From: Boletus sp. NGJ
Lineage: Eukaryota > Basidiomycota > Agaricomycetes > Boletales > Boletaceae
NCBI GenBank assembly: GCA_019096195.1
Contig: JAGTXK010000087.1
Coordinates: 186,001-250,000, forward strand
Reading direction: 5' to 3'
DNA: 64,000 nt
Part shown: positions 33,976 to 45,336 of the stretch, in pieces
How the letters are laid out: each line of letters starts with the position of its first letter
How positions within the stretch are numbered: position 1 is the stretch's first letter
Program-made: the position numbers and the translations under genes
The notes under the pieces: model-generated
What the model was told of the DNA's origin: nothing
Database searches by the model: none
The model's input: only the letters and a program-made list of their open reading frames with translations

Positions 33976-34359
33976 TTTCGTGCAATAATTCATTGTCATA
34001 ACATGACTGCACACCTAACAATCGACGATGGTACAGTAAAGAAATTTTGTGTACGTTTCAGCGCTCAACTGCCGCATCACGCTAGCTTTCCACCGTGCGT
34101 TAGTCCAGATGTGACATCATCCAACCACATAAAGTGGTGGCAGCAAAACAGTGGCTGGGACACTCCTCCTTCCTCTCATCTTCACGAGCCGAGTCAACCG
34201 CGATGCTTACAATTGACCTGCCTAAATTCAACGTCAACCTATCACCACTGACACTGCATTTCTTGGGTTCGTACTGGCATCACGGCATCCGAGTTTATCA
34301 TCGAGAGAACGTTCAACGACTGTCTGTAAGTATTTGACTCTTTCGCCAACCTAGGCGGG

Positions 34360-35470
34360 AGGTACGAATGATCATCATGATGCGGTGTACACTGTACAAC
34401 TCAAGGTCAGCGGCCCTCTCCGCAGCGTTGCCATGCACGGCATACATCAATCCTCCCTCTCCGACTGGCCCTCACCCAGGCTCACGGTCTTGACAGGTCT
34501 TGACATCCAGCACCCTCGAACGTGTTACCCTGCTCCCGTAACACAAATACTACCGCCCTCAATCCGGTGTTCCTTTCTTCTTTTATGTCCTTGAATCTCA
34601 GCGCCGGTATGTATGTTGTAAGCCAGTTGACAGAGCCCAACCTGAATTCCGAACAGATTGCTTATGAGCTCTTCGATGAATATCATCCTGTTGGGGAGAG
34701 AGAGGCGTCGGAAAGAGCTCGGTGATCGACCTGTTTGCTGGGAGGCAAGTCGCGGATACCTCTCCGGACGTTCAGGGTTGTACCATGTCGTTCAAACCAC
34801 GGTACACTTTCCCTGTCAAGGGTCGAAGTTTTCATATCCATATCTGGGACACGATCGGCCTTAATGGGCCGGGGGTGGGTGTCAACGGCTACCTTTCTGC
34901 GATCGAACAGTCTTTCGAACTGATCCATCACCTGAGAGGCCAACTCACTGCGACTACGCAGAGCAACTATAGGTTGTTCTACGAAGTACTTTGCAAGTCC
35001 AAAGTCCCGGTCGCACTTGTCATCACGCACCTCGAGCGAGAAGCCGACATGGAGAAATGGTGGGAGGGAAACTTGAAAAATCTAGAAAAGCATGGCATCA
35101 AAGCTGCGGGTCACGCGTGCGTTACCGGGCTGCCGACGCACAGCAAGAACCGGGAATCGCAACACAACATCTGGGGGTCGTTGGAAGGGTGCAGCGCTGA
35201 CGGGAGATATAGCATGCCCACAGCAGGGTGGTTGACTGAGTTTTTGCGCTCGTTTGGACTGTTTGTCCCTCTGAACAGCTCGTCAAAGCGAACGGACATC
35301 ATTAAGGTCCTGACGAAACGTTGTAGGATGGATCCGAAGATAGCAGAGGAGCTCGCTGTCAAGCTGGAAGGGGCTTGAGTTGGACGGCGTTGTGTTATGG
35401 GTTCACCGGGGCGGTTACGTTCAGCCACTTCAGGTTTCCGATCGTGCACGTAAGCGTGCTTTCGTGTTAT
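34360..35470 (+). repeat. Segmental duplication unit 2 (carries GTPase H)
   Basis: Second copy of 32650-33975 in direct orientation, including upstream flank, 5' intron and 3' flank, so the promoter region was duplicated with the gene. The upstream flank is more diverged than the coding part. Confidence 0.75.
34664..35378 (+). pseudogene. Decayed copy of AIG1-like GTPase (H)
   Basis: A tandem duplicate of GTPase G. Coding similarity starts at the matching ATG (34664), but an extra base inside the P-loop (about 34690-34705, GGGAGAGAGAGGCGTC against GGAGAGACGGGCGTC in G) throws GKSS out of frame. From 34722 the frame is as in G (GCTMSFKP, WDTIGLNGP). About 17 codons covering the strand VDLLLFCIRG are missing between HHLRGQ and LTATTQSN. 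The rest, 'MEKWWEGN', HACVTGLPTHS and the UBA-like end VLTKRCRMDPKIAEELAVKL, is intact. A product translated from an internal start would lack the P-loop and a core strand, so nucleotide binding is not expected. The remaining open frame of 218 codons suggests recent decay. Confidence 0.82.
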
Positions 35471-35959
35471 AATCTATCAAGATAACTGCTAAGCACACCT
35501 GACAATCGACTTTGGGAAATTGATGATACAGCAAACGATCGGAGAAGACGTGTTGCTTTAGGTGACAAGGCTGCTAAGCACCCTCAATCGACAGGTGTAT
35601 AAGTTTGACTGAGGAATGCCCTTCAGGTTGTTTACCCGCTCGTCGACCTCATAACCAATCCTTTACGAGCATGCAGGGAGATTTCAGTTATGCCATCCCG
35701 GGATGACTCATCCCTGCTTGGTCAAGAGTCCTAAGTATTGTTCTGAGTATAGTTGTTTTATTGTGCCTACATTGATCCGGTGGAACTTTAGAATGTCACT
35801 TCTGATCTCTTCAGTATCTCTTCTTCGATAGCCTTGATGTCGGCGGTCAATACAGTGCGTTCTGGATAGTCTTGTGCATGATCGCTTACACATTGCAAGA
35901 CGTGCACTGGAACATTGATATGGATAGGGTCTGAGCGAGGATAAGCACAGCCCTGTGAA
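35379..35959. other. Intergenic, 3' flank of duplication unit 2
   Basis: The first ~90 bp belong to the duplication. Beyond that I see no gene or repeat. Confidence 0.4.
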
Positions 35960-36985
35960 ACAGATTAAACAAACGTTTCAAGGGTGACTACCCCCCTTTT
36001 GCGCCGGCACATAAGTCGGCCATGTGCACCCTGAGGAGGAACGTCAAACTGCGTTCGTTGATAGAGAAGACACGAGTCATACATGTGGTCCCATGAAGGC
36101 ACAGCGACTTGTTCCACTAATCCCGTTATCGCAGCAAGGTTGCTCATCTTTTCCAAACATTGCGATCAGCATACGACATACCACGCCTCCAACTTGTGGC
36201 TTCTAGTCAATGCCGAGGGTTCGTACACCAAGGTACTTGAGTCGTGCCGCGACCTCGAGTCCGATGTGTCCAGCTTCAAGGATCACAACCGTAGGGATCA
36301 TTGTTCGGAATGTCAAGCTCTCGTCGATCTTCGGCCCAAGTCCCACGATTGGGCGCAGAATAACGCAGTGCGTCAGTTCTGATTCCAGCACGATTTGCAA
36401 ACAAGAGCACTGTACGTTCTAGAGCGTACCTTCTCCGGAAAACTCCATCAGGCTTTCGAGGCATGTGAACAACGAGGTCTTTCCTGGTCGAGGTGCTATG
36501 CCTGTCCCTTGATCTATCTCGAAATAAAGGCGGAGAAGACGAGATCCGGTCAGGGTTTCTGTACTAAGCTTTGGTTCTCGGAATGATGGAGACGCACATG
36601 TGCACGGAGGATACGCGTCATGGCTGCTCTGTCGAGCAGGTGCCAGTGAGTGCGAGGTTAGTATTTTTCCAGTTTCCGTCTTTCGTGAAGCTCGAGAACT
36701 ATAATAGCTGGCACATTGGACTCTCGTGCTGGGGAGAAAGCGGCAAACCACCTCACCGCCACTGTCGACGCTGATGTTACCAGGATCCAGGTTCAACGCC
36801 TAGATGGCGGCCGAGAGTCGGGAGTTTCACTTTGTGGCCCATGCTCAAACGTAATCGAGGAAGGATCAAGACAAAGATATGATAATCTGATTCGTTCACG
36901 ATAAAACTCGTGACGAGATCTTGTATGGAAGAACCTAGGACCTTGTAGAGTCCACGGACGAAAAACTGAAGTGTTAATCTCCGGC
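35960..36985 (-). pseudogene. Relic of a flavin-containing monooxygenase-like gene
   Basis: Minus-strand fragments in different frames line up in the order expected for the long basidiomycete FMO-like oxidoreductases. There is an N-terminal WFAAFSPARESNVPAII stretch (around 36700-36780), a FTCLESLMEF piece (around 36440-36480), the FAD-binding Rossmann motif VVILEAGHIGLEVAARLKYL (36203-36400; the usual first glycine of GxGxxG is Glu-Ala-Gly here), then WDHMYDS and TWPTYVPAQKG pieces (about 36000-36110). Stops and frame changes separate the pieces, and the C-terminal half of such an enzyme is absent. I infer an old, truncated pseudogene lying between two GTPases. A heavily spliced real gene is less likely because the breaks do not sit at splice signals. 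Confidence 0.6.
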
Positions 36986-37201
36986 AACGATTGCCAATAA
37001 CTTTGGGATAGTTGCTTGGCGAGCGGAATAAGAGTGGTCGTTGTATGTAACAGATTTAGACCATATAAGTGTGACTAGGGGGGCAAAGTACTGGAAGCCG
37101 GACCTGCAGCTGCGAGGGTGGGCGGGAACACCTCTCAGGACGATGATGCCAACTACCTGCCTACGGAAAAATCCATATGCATACCTTTATGGTCACAATC
37201 A

Positions 37202-38011
37202 CTAGGTGAGTAGGCCCGCTAAACGCCTTGCTGTTTCCCCGTCCATGTGACAGCGCTTCACTAATGTACGGACCATCTTCTCCCCTTTCGGCGGATTCTT
37301 GCCGTGCAGAAAGCTCCCTAGACCAACCAACAGTCTTGCAAACCATGGCTCTGGTTGCATCAAGAACCTTCGTTTGTTGCTCAACTGCGACAGGAGAAGG
37401 TTTTGCAACGTATCTTTTGATTTGCCATACTTGTCGTCTTCCTCAACCCCGGTGACGCATGCGTGCCCAACACTGCGAATACCATACATCTCAATGTACT
37501 TCTCGTTCCTCATCCACCAGTCCTCCATTACCACTTCCCTCTCCAAGTTGGTGACGACCACAGCAATGGGGACCTCCTTGTTACACAGGACTTCGTGGAA
37601 GAGCCGGTAATTGCCTTGAGTTGTTGCTGTGATCCTGCTGCCTCGTATACAGAACAGCAGGAGATCGACCCCCCCTGCGTTACCCAGCTCACGGATGAGC
37701 ATATAAGCTTTCTCGATTGCAGACAGATATCCGTTAATCCCCATCGTGGGTTCCTCAAGGCCGACAGTATCCCAGATTCTGACCTCGGCGCCTCTGAAGG
37801 AGAGGGTGTATTTGGTGGACTGTAAGGTGCAACCTTCAACATCAGAGGATACTCTCGCGACTGGCTTTCCTGCAAGGAGATTTATGACGGAGCTTTTCCC
37901 GACACCTGTTTCCCCGAAGAGAATTATATTGAGAGCTTCTGGAGTATCCCATGTAGTCGATGAATTCATCATGTGGTTTGAACGGGTGTGCTCACCGTCG
38001 GACGGGGGCAT
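37202..38011 (-). CDS. AIG1-like P-loop GTPase I, single domain
   Basis: G1 is GETGVGKSS, switch I GCT, G3 WDTVGLEEPTMGINGYL, block TATTQGNYRLF, G4 position VVTNLERE with 'MEDWWMRN', HACVTGVEE, a W-led amphipathic helix (WFARLLVGLGSFL), basic linker, and UBA-like end (TLVKRCHMDGETARRLAGLL). The ATG at 38011 opens a frame of 269 codons, but a well-formed intron lies inside it: 37939-37995, 57 bp, donor GTGAGC, acceptor CTCCAG. Splicing gives MPPSDEALNIILFGE; not splicing adds 19 in-frame residues and no stop. The position matches the leader introns of B, C, E, J and K, so I favour splicing, with retention giving a second viable isoform. It lies closest to B and G in sequence. Confidence 0.9.
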   Translation of the reverse strand: MPPSDGEHTRSNHMMNSSTTWDTPEALNIILFGETGVGKSSVINLLAGKPVARVSSDVEGCTLQSTKYTLSFRGAEVRIWDTVGLEEPTMGINGYLSAIEKAYMLIRELGNAGGVDLLLFCIRGSRITATTQGNYRLFHEVLCNKEVPIAVVVTNLEREVVMEDWWMRNEKYIEMYGIRSVGHACVTGVEEDDKYGKSKDTLQNLLLSQLSNKRRFLMQPEPWFARLLVGLGSFLHGKNPPKGEKMVRTLVKRCHMDGETARRLAGLLT

Positions 38012-39618
38012 TTGCAGTGCTAGTATGAGTTAACGACCGATTCGGTATAGGCTGAATAAACAGCGAGAGTCGACTGTCTGTAATTGGTTTGGGTGGCAAC
38101 AAGGTTGGCTGTCGACCAGAGGGTGGGTTGAGCCGCAAGGAAAGCAGTGTTTGACTGGACCATGCTGAGCCCAGGAGTCAGACGTCCATGGACAGGCTCG
38201 ATCTGGACCAGTACATGTGGGTGTACAGCATTACAATGGCTTATAAAAAAGTCAGGCAATGCGTCATGCGCGAACATCACGCAAGTAGATCCACGCACTT
38301 GCGGTCCTTGACAAAGCGACGCGTGAGTCGGAGGTATGGTTTTAATAGCGAGCTCCAAGATTGATCCACCCGGTGGGTTTTTGGGAGGACGAACAACCTC
38401 TTCCGTAGCCTATCAGACATGGATTAACCAGCAGTAGGAATAGGATCTGAAGACAATATTAGAATCGATGATGAGCAGGTGCTCCAAGCAAACGCTTGAC
38501 GCGCTGGCGCTACTGTGCCGACGTCAGCTGGTTCAATGGACTTTTGACCCTCCATTGAAACTGGTCTTGCCGAGGAACCGAGCAATAGATGGCCCCAAGC
38601 GATAACATTTATGAGATCGATATCGATCAAAGTTGCTCGTGCGACATTAATGTCATTTAATGACATTCTACCCACGTTCGTCGTGGAATGCACAGCGGAC
38701 CTGTTTTAGGGTGATGAGACGTCAATTCAATGTGTCAGTGTTAACATTAGTGGAAGTCAAGCTCAGAGCGCGTCGTCAACAAGAGGAAAACAACAAGCTA
38801 TAAGAGTGACTCGGTCTGTGGTGTACGGGAGGATAGCGTAACTGACCGATTTGATGCTAGGTCAAAATCCCCGTGGATTATCCTCAGATCCACGGCATGT
38901 CGATGCCAGCGTAGTGGCACCATCGCAATGTCCATACTGGACAATGTACCTCTGCGTAGATTGTGGTTTGTCAAACTAGGTTGTAGAGTGCTGATGGAAG
39001 ATTACGCTAACTTGGAATGATGCAGGTGAACTAATAAGATGAGTGAACAGCGAGGAGCGGCCGAAGATGGCGATGGAGGCCGACGGTGTATCAGTTGGTG
39101 GATACGCCAAGAAGCGGAACGTGCGAGAGACTACGGATATGACTAGTCGCTGAGGGCAGATGCCGACACGGAGGACGTTTGCCGAGACAGGGAATTTGAG
39201 CCCGGGAGGAGAGGGGATAGAAAGAGGTAAACATGCATGATACACGTGTTGATTTTCCCCTTTTGTTCTCTGATCCGAGTTGGTGACTGTGATGGAAAAC
39301 ATGAGGCCTGTCCTGGCGCAGCCTGCACATGTTGTGGGCGTGCCTAGGGAGCGAAACAAACAGGCTTTTATTCGGGCGCATTGTTCGCGTCGGCGAGTAC
39401 GTCCACTACGACGGAGGTGATCCAGTTAGACTGTGCACAGCCACATATCCAGCTCAAAAGGCAAGCACGCTGCCGTCTCACTTTCGCACGCCTCTCTGTC
39501 AGGGCCATCCGTTCTCTGCATCTCCTCCTCCCCGACGACGGCGACGACGACGACGACGACATCCATCACGACCCACATCCAGTTCTCATTCACATCCTAC
39601 ACGTCTTCCACCTTGCTA
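38012..39618. other. Intergenic region between divergent GTPase I and ABC-like gene
   Basis: About 1.6 kb. Minus frames at 38020-38358 and 38976-39381 show no domain. The region ends with CT-rich sequence and a GAC/CGA simple repeat before the ATG of the ABC-like gene. It probably holds both promoters. Confidence 0.45.
39533..39560. repeat. (CGA)n trinucleotide repeat in the 5' leader of the ABC-like gene
   Basis: A run of CGA/GAC triplets with one CGG interruption, about 60 bp upstream of ATG 39619. Confidence 0.75.
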
Positions 39619-42600
39619 ATGGCGACGCGTCGGATGCTGCTGCTCAGCATCGCCGCAGCCTCCCTTCCACCTACGGATGCATCCCCGTTTGCATCCGCCC
39701 TTTTTGCCCTGCGGGTCTCATCCCCCGCCGTCGTCTTCCTCGCCACCCTCTCCCTCATCCCATCCAAGCCCCATCCTCCTCCATCTCCCTCCCCGATCAC
39801 CCCCGTCGTCGTCCAGTCACGCGTCCCAAGAAAATTCCTTATCCTTTCTCTTCTTTCCCTCGCCGCCCTTTCCTTCCTTGTCGATGGGCTAGCTTATGTA
39901 GCCTTCGCTGTCTTCAATGGCGTTTGGACACCCGGCACCGGTGTCGAACTCGCAGCCCTCCTCGGTCTCATCGCTTATGCTGCTCTTGCCGCCCTCGGGG
40001 CTTACAAGGACATAAATAACATTGAAATCTGGTCTCGCAAGCGCATCAAATCCGCCATCTTTGTTGCATTGGCGCTTGATATCACTCAGGTAGTTCTCCT
40101 TGCCCTCTCCGTCACAACACGTGGTGAGCACAATAAACATACGCGACCGCCGAATGCTTATTCTCATCTGCCAACCTTAGATCCGAGGCACGTTTGTGAC
40201 ACCTCCGACCTCTCAACGTGCATCCCAAAGACAGTCCACTTTTTCACTCCCCTCTTCCGTGTCGTCTTTCTTCTTCCCCTCTTCTTTGTTCTCTTTTCTC
40301 CGCGCGTCGTCTATCTGCCTGCTGAGTCGCAACCAGAAACCGTGGATGCTGAAAGTGCACCACTTGTTGGTCAATCGAGCGTACTTCTCCAGGAGGAGAG
40401 TAACGAAACTGTTTCGGGGGGTGAGAGTAGCAAGTATGGTACCTTTGCACACGGCCAGCCCGAGTCGAGCACTGTAACGATTGGTCCAGAGGTAAGTTCA
40501 TATCCCTCTTGCAATATTGTACCACCGCTCATCTGAATCGTTACTCGGTCAAGTCTGAGTCATCATTGGCCATCTTGTGGCGATTGGGTCCTTATGTCTT
40601 TCCTGCCAAGGGTCTCATCGTGAGTTTCAATCGTTTTATCCATTCTAATCTGATCCTCTTTCTTATCAGTTGTTTATCACATTGCTTCACGTTTCCATCC
40701 GAGTCATTACCCCTCTTCTTCCGCTTTCCCTTGGTGCAGCCCTCAATGCATTCCTCCCTTCATCACCTGCCCCAATCCCGGCCCCCTTTGGCAATTCTCC
40801 GTACACATACATTTTCGTGTTCGCTTTGCTGCACTTCCTCATTTCTAGTGGCGGTATTCCGAACCTCATCAAAACTCTTGTCTCTCGTCTTGGTGCTGAC
40901 GCTGATAATGCTTTGTCATCTCACTACACTGACCACGTACTCGGCCTCTCCCTTGGCTCTAGTAAAGCTAAGGCTTCAGAAGATCTGCATGCTACTGCAG
41001 GCGGGGCAATAACAAAGGTCTTGCAGACTGGTTTGGCTCTTGCAGCTACGATCGACGATGCCTTGATTGGTGCGGTTGTGCTTGGGGTGCTCTTCGGCTG
41101 GGAGTTTGGTCTCGCTGTCTTGATTGCCTTGGGTATATATGGTATGTCCACTGGGTGTTCATGAACCTAGCCATAATCTTATCATCTTGTATAGGATACG
41201 TCACTTGCCTTATCTCTCGCCCCGCGATTCTCCCTGCTTTCCCTGCCAAGGTTGCTGCTTTTGCATTCATCCAGGCCCTCCTTGCGTCTAGTGTGCTTTT
41301 GCTTGGTAGTTTGTACATCGCCAAGGGTGTCACGGAAGACATCTGGAGCGCTGGTGCTTGGGTTGCTTGGATGTGGTATTGGGCTGTCCTCTTCCTTCCT
41401 CTTACTTGGACTCCTTCACTGCGAGTCGCTACTAGCGATGTGAGATCTATCTTCAAGGTGCTCAACAAACCTGTGGGGGTTGTTCACGGCAAGGGTACCA
41501 TTGATGGAACTGGTGGTATTGAAGTCAAATTCGGTATGTATCTCTGGCTTCCTGGAGTCAACTTACGCTAAACCATGAGCATTAGACAATGTTTCCCTTA
41601 CATATCCCTATACTGACACGCAGGAGCCGGTTCCCGCCCTCACTGGTGTTTCATTCGTACTTCCAACTTCTTCCGTCACTGCCATTGTTAGTACTCCCAG
41701 TTCTACAAAATCAAGCATCTTGAAGGCTCTTTACCGCCTGTATGACGTCGACTCTGGTTCTATCTATCTCAATGGGATCCCTATTCATTCCCTTTCACTC
41801 GCCTCACTCCGTTCCCTTGTCGCCGCTGTCCCCGATATCTGTTCCGAGAGCCGTGCGATGGCTCTCTCGCATGCTTTGGGAAAGGATGCCAAGGTTGTTC
41901 TCGTCGAGGGTCCTCTGGAGCGTGCATTCATCGGTGGCAGGACCGTAGTTTGGGAAGTTGGAACGAGCGGGCTCGACGGTGTTGACAGTGTAGATCAGTG
42001 AGTTGATGAGAGTATCTGTCTCAAACGATGGGCTTATCAACCTTGACAGAATTTTGGTCCTTAAAGATGGTCAGCTCGTTGAATCTGGGTCCTTTGAAGA
42101 ACTTGTGCAGGTGGATGGTTTGTTTGCGTCGTTGTGGGCCGACCATGTCGGTGTTGGTGCTCCTGCTCTCGGCTCTTCCTCTGCAACTGCGTCTGGTGTT
42201 GCGGAGGGATATGATGCCTCGACTATCAATCTTCAACCTGTTGACGGCCAGATTGGCGAGGCCCCTACTGCAGAAGCATTTATTTCGGGCTCGCCGCGTG
42301 CCGTAACTGCATCTATTCGTGCCACCTCGATCCGTGCCCCATCAATCAAGCCCACAGTTAGTATCAAAGCGGACAGTGTTGCTCCATCTGTACCGACCAA
42401 GGACCTCCCGGCTCCTGTCTCCTTCCCTTCTGCACTAGGAGAATCAGAATCGGTCGTTCCCCCTGCCTCATCAGATGCTGCTACACCGGTTGCGTTCCCA
42501 GAATCTTCGGCGCCAGCACCTATCGCATTCCCCAAGACTGACGACTCGCGGTCTATTGACAGCGGTTCGCAGGCCCACGTTCGCCTTCCTACGTCCATTA

Positions 42601-43100
42601 CGTTTGATACAACTACTACGCCCCCACGAGTGTCCACGCCGGATCCCACAGGCGCTTCTGCTTCATCCTCCACCCCCGACGCGGAAGGCAAGAGAAAACG
42701 AATCTCGTCGCAGAATTTCTCGCGGTTGGCTAGGAGAATTTCTCTTTCGACGCCTAAAAAAGGAGTAGGGATACAAGGAATCCCGGGTATCGCTGGCATT
42801 GCCGGTGTGTTGAGGCGGGATACAAGCGTCAAGTCATCGGATAAGGGCACTGGGGAGCACGGTGCGAGGGATAGCATTGACGCTACCGGTGGAAGTTCGA
42901 GCGCACCCGCAACCGCACGGAACTCTGGGGAGATAAGCGCGGAGCGGACCGAGAAGGAGAAAGAGCGTGAGGAAAAGAAGCGTAAGAGAAAGAGTTTCAT
43001 GGAGGTGGTTGGTGCAAGACGGGGCGATAACAGTAGTGCAGTCGCAACGCCGCCCACAACAGACACCGAGCCGCAAGGTCCTAATGGCGGTGAGGCTTGA
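39619..43100 (+). CDS. ABC half-transporter-like protein with eroded ATPase motifs
   Basis: Layout follows the vacuolar HMT1/ABCB6-type half-transporters: an N-terminal hydrophobic domain (from ATG 39619), a linker ending before LWRLGPYVFPAKG, a core with several membrane segments (LFITLLHVSIRVITPLLPLS, ALIGAVVLGVLFGWEFGLAV, FIQALLASSVLLLGSLY), then a nucleotide-binding-like domain. The latter keeps its scaffold (DNVSLTYPY, SILKALYRLYDVDSGSIYLNG, SLRSLVAAVPD, ILVLKDGQLVESGSFEEL, GLFASLWADHVG), but Walker A reads STPSSTKSS, the LSGGQ signature is gone (ESRAMALSHALGKDAK follows directly), Walker B is VVLVEGP instead of LLLDEA, and the H-loop segment is VVWEVGTSG. The long intracellular loops of the family are also missing. 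Introns still splice in frame (for example 40124-40180, and those near 41535 and 41998). A ~300-residue low-complexity tail follows. I infer an intact pseudo-transporter rather than a dead gene. Confidence 0.78.
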
Positions 43101-43884
43101 AGGCGAAGATAAAGAATAGGTTTTTTTTTTTTTCATTGTTTCACTCTCTCTGTTCCGTTTCATGTTGACCCCTTTTTCTTTTTCTGCTCAACTTGCGACT
43201 TATCTCACATCGAAACCATGGTTATCGTCTCATTCCTCATTCCAGCATATTCCAACGATCTATCTCTCTGTTTCTTCATTCATCCTCGAGAAGTCTCGCC
43301 AGCGAGTATCATGTTTTATAGTCAGCTTAAGCATCACGGTACTCACGACCATTCCACGCCTCGATTATGACCCGAATTTAAATCCATAGGCTTTTGCCGT
43401 TTTTTTTGGTTGGTGCCACCAAGTCTGTCCCAAACGGGCAATCTCCAGCGCTCCGTTATTTGAAATTGATAACAAGGGACCGACCACCACGAAGCGCTGA
43501 CCGCCAATGGCACGATGGCGAGTTGTCAAAGCGCCGACTCGGTGAACGGTGTCGAGTGGCTCTTGCCAGTCTACCCCAAGCCAGATTCACGTGAGCGGTT
43601 TCCCCACGGAGCTAGTTCGATCATGGACTCAAAAAAGGCAACTCGAGTCTAGATCAGGCCAACATTTAGAGTTCAGACCGGAGTTTAAACTTCGAGGGGG
43701 ACAAATTATAAAGAGGGGCGCCTTCGAACGCCCATTTCACTCTATCCCTCTCTCGCACGTCCACGTCCCTTTGCGTTCAGTGTTTTCGGGTCTCGATTAC
43801 GTTCCGTCTCCTGTACGACGATTTCAAGCCAATCTAGTGTACTATCAGTGGTCTGCATCACCTTCTCGTCTTGATCGCATCATC
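43101..43884. other. Intergenic region and promoter of RRM gene 1
   Basis: 3' end of the ABC-like gene (with a T13 run near 43120) and the upstream region of the RRM gene. No open frame is supported. Confidence 0.5.
43707..43713 (+). promoter_or_regulatory. TATA box of RRM gene 1
   Basis: TATAAAG followed by GC-rich sequence and then a CT-rich stretch (CTCTATCCCTCTCTCGC), 172 bp upstream of the ATG at 43885. This is a classic layout for a strongly expressed fungal gene. Confidence 0.5.
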
Positions 43885-44804
43885 ATGACCTCGAAAATCT
43901 ATGTTGGGTCAGTCTGCCTTCGCACTGAGCATATCTAACTCGAGCTTCTTCCTTTGGCGGAAGGGAGCGAAACTGATGCATTGGCTTGTTCTTGTTCTCG
44001 TGTCTGTAGAAATTTGAGTTGGAATACAACCGATGACGCTTTGCGACAAGTCAGTGCTGACTGTAGCAGGGATCAGAAAATGACCCTTTGCTATGTTGTC
44101 TCGTTTGTCTTGAAATGAATGTTTCTTACGCCTCCTTACTTTGCATGGCTCCGTTCCCACTTGCTGCTGTTGCTGCCGCATTTACGCATCAACAATGTCA
44201 AAAAATTAGGCTTTTTCACCTTTTGGACAAGTGCTCGATGTGCGCGTCGTTTTCTATCTTGCCGTCATCAGAAAGCTTATTCGCCGTACACGTCATTTGC
44301 GACCATCTCTGCCGGATCCAGAGTATTGTCATGCGCGATCGTGATACCGGTCGTTCGCGTGGTTTTGGCTTTGTTACCTATGGCTCCTCAGATGAAGCCA
44401 GTGCTGCCATAGCTGCCCTCAACGAGCACGAGCTTGATGGTAGGAGGGTCAAAGTAAATATGGCTAATGCCCGTGGTAGTGGCGGTGGGGGCGGAGGCTT
44501 TGGTCCGCCGCCTAGCGGCTTCGGTGGAGGCTATGGCGGTGAGTTTCTCAATCAAGCGTCTTTTAGTATGCTTACCTTGGTACCAGGTGGCGGCTATCCT
44601 GGCGGCCAGGGTTATTCCGTCCCAGGATATGGTGGAGGCTTCAGTGGTCAAGGTTCGTCTCTTGTGTCATAATTACAAAGGTCTCCGGATTCTGACGCTT
44701 CGCCAGGCGGTGCTTTTGGTGGATACCCTGGTGCCCAACAAGGGTATCAGGGAGGTGGATATGCAGGGTACCAGCAACAGGGAGCCGGCGGATACGGCTA
44801 CTAA
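43885..44804 (+). CDS. Glycine-rich RRM RNA-binding protein 1
   Basis: A small protein with one RNA-recognition motif and a glycine-rich tail, of the cold-inducible/GRP type that binds RNA in nucleus or cytoplasm. The spliced N terminus is MTSKIYVG (ATG 43885), then NLSWNTTDDALRQ, then a tiny exon AFSPFGQVLD, then SIVMRDRDTGRSRGFGFVTY containing RNP1 (RGFGFVTY), then AALNEHELDGRRVKVNMANA. RNP2 is KIYVGNL. The tail is Gly/Tyr/Gln-rich (GYQGGGYAGYQQQGAGGYGY) with stop at 44802-44804. At least five introns, several longer than usual for the window, cut the RRM, as is common in this family. The gene is convergent with a paralog at 45337-46012. Confidence 0.9.
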
Positions 44805-45336
44805 ACCCGGTATGTAAACCTCGTATTAAATGTACGTGTTCGTGTTCTGATCTTGCCGACTCTCAGTCTTTTATCCTCTCTTCTCTTTTTACCCAGTCCT
44901 TCCTTTTCTCCATTGCTTGTCATCCTGTCATTGGGTTTCCCCAACCACGGATGCTCATGCAGTTGTAAATGTAAAAAGAAACACTGGCATGCAATCGTAG
45001 TCCTGTTTTCATTTCTTTGGTATCTTTCCATCCTGTTCGGCTGTACTTCTCTCGCAGTATTCCTTTGTGTATTATTGAAACAACGCGCTGTTTTCTCTAC
45101 CAAAAAACAATCTGGCAAGTTTGCGAAAGGATGGAGCTCGGCGGACAACTTTGAAGACTACCATTAATCTGACGCGGTGATCACCAATATCGGGCACGAA
45201 CAATCATAACATGTACAAGGGATACGCAGCTACAGACATCAACATCATCAAGCATCAAAATTTGTCCGGCGTGGCGTAGAGATTGAGATGAGCTTTTAGA
45301 AACGCGAGACCACGGATTCAACATCGATGGGGTTGA
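44805..45336. other. Intergenic region between convergent RRM genes
   Basis: About 530 bp holding both 3'UTRs. A 104-codon plus frame here is T-rich and hydrophobic but overlaps the UTRs and has no motif. Confidence 0.5.

Noticed and set aside
40213-43066. Minus-strand frames opposite the ABC-like gene, up to 277 codons (42233-43066)
   Set aside because: They mirror the low-complexity Ser/Ala/Pro tail of the plus-strand gene and contain no motif of their own.
14928-43100. Secondary-metabolite cluster (amidohydrolase, monooxygenase, transporter)
   Set aside because: No synthase backbone gene is present, the genes are 20 kb apart with housekeeping genes between, the monooxygenase is a relic and the transporter lacks ATPase motifs.
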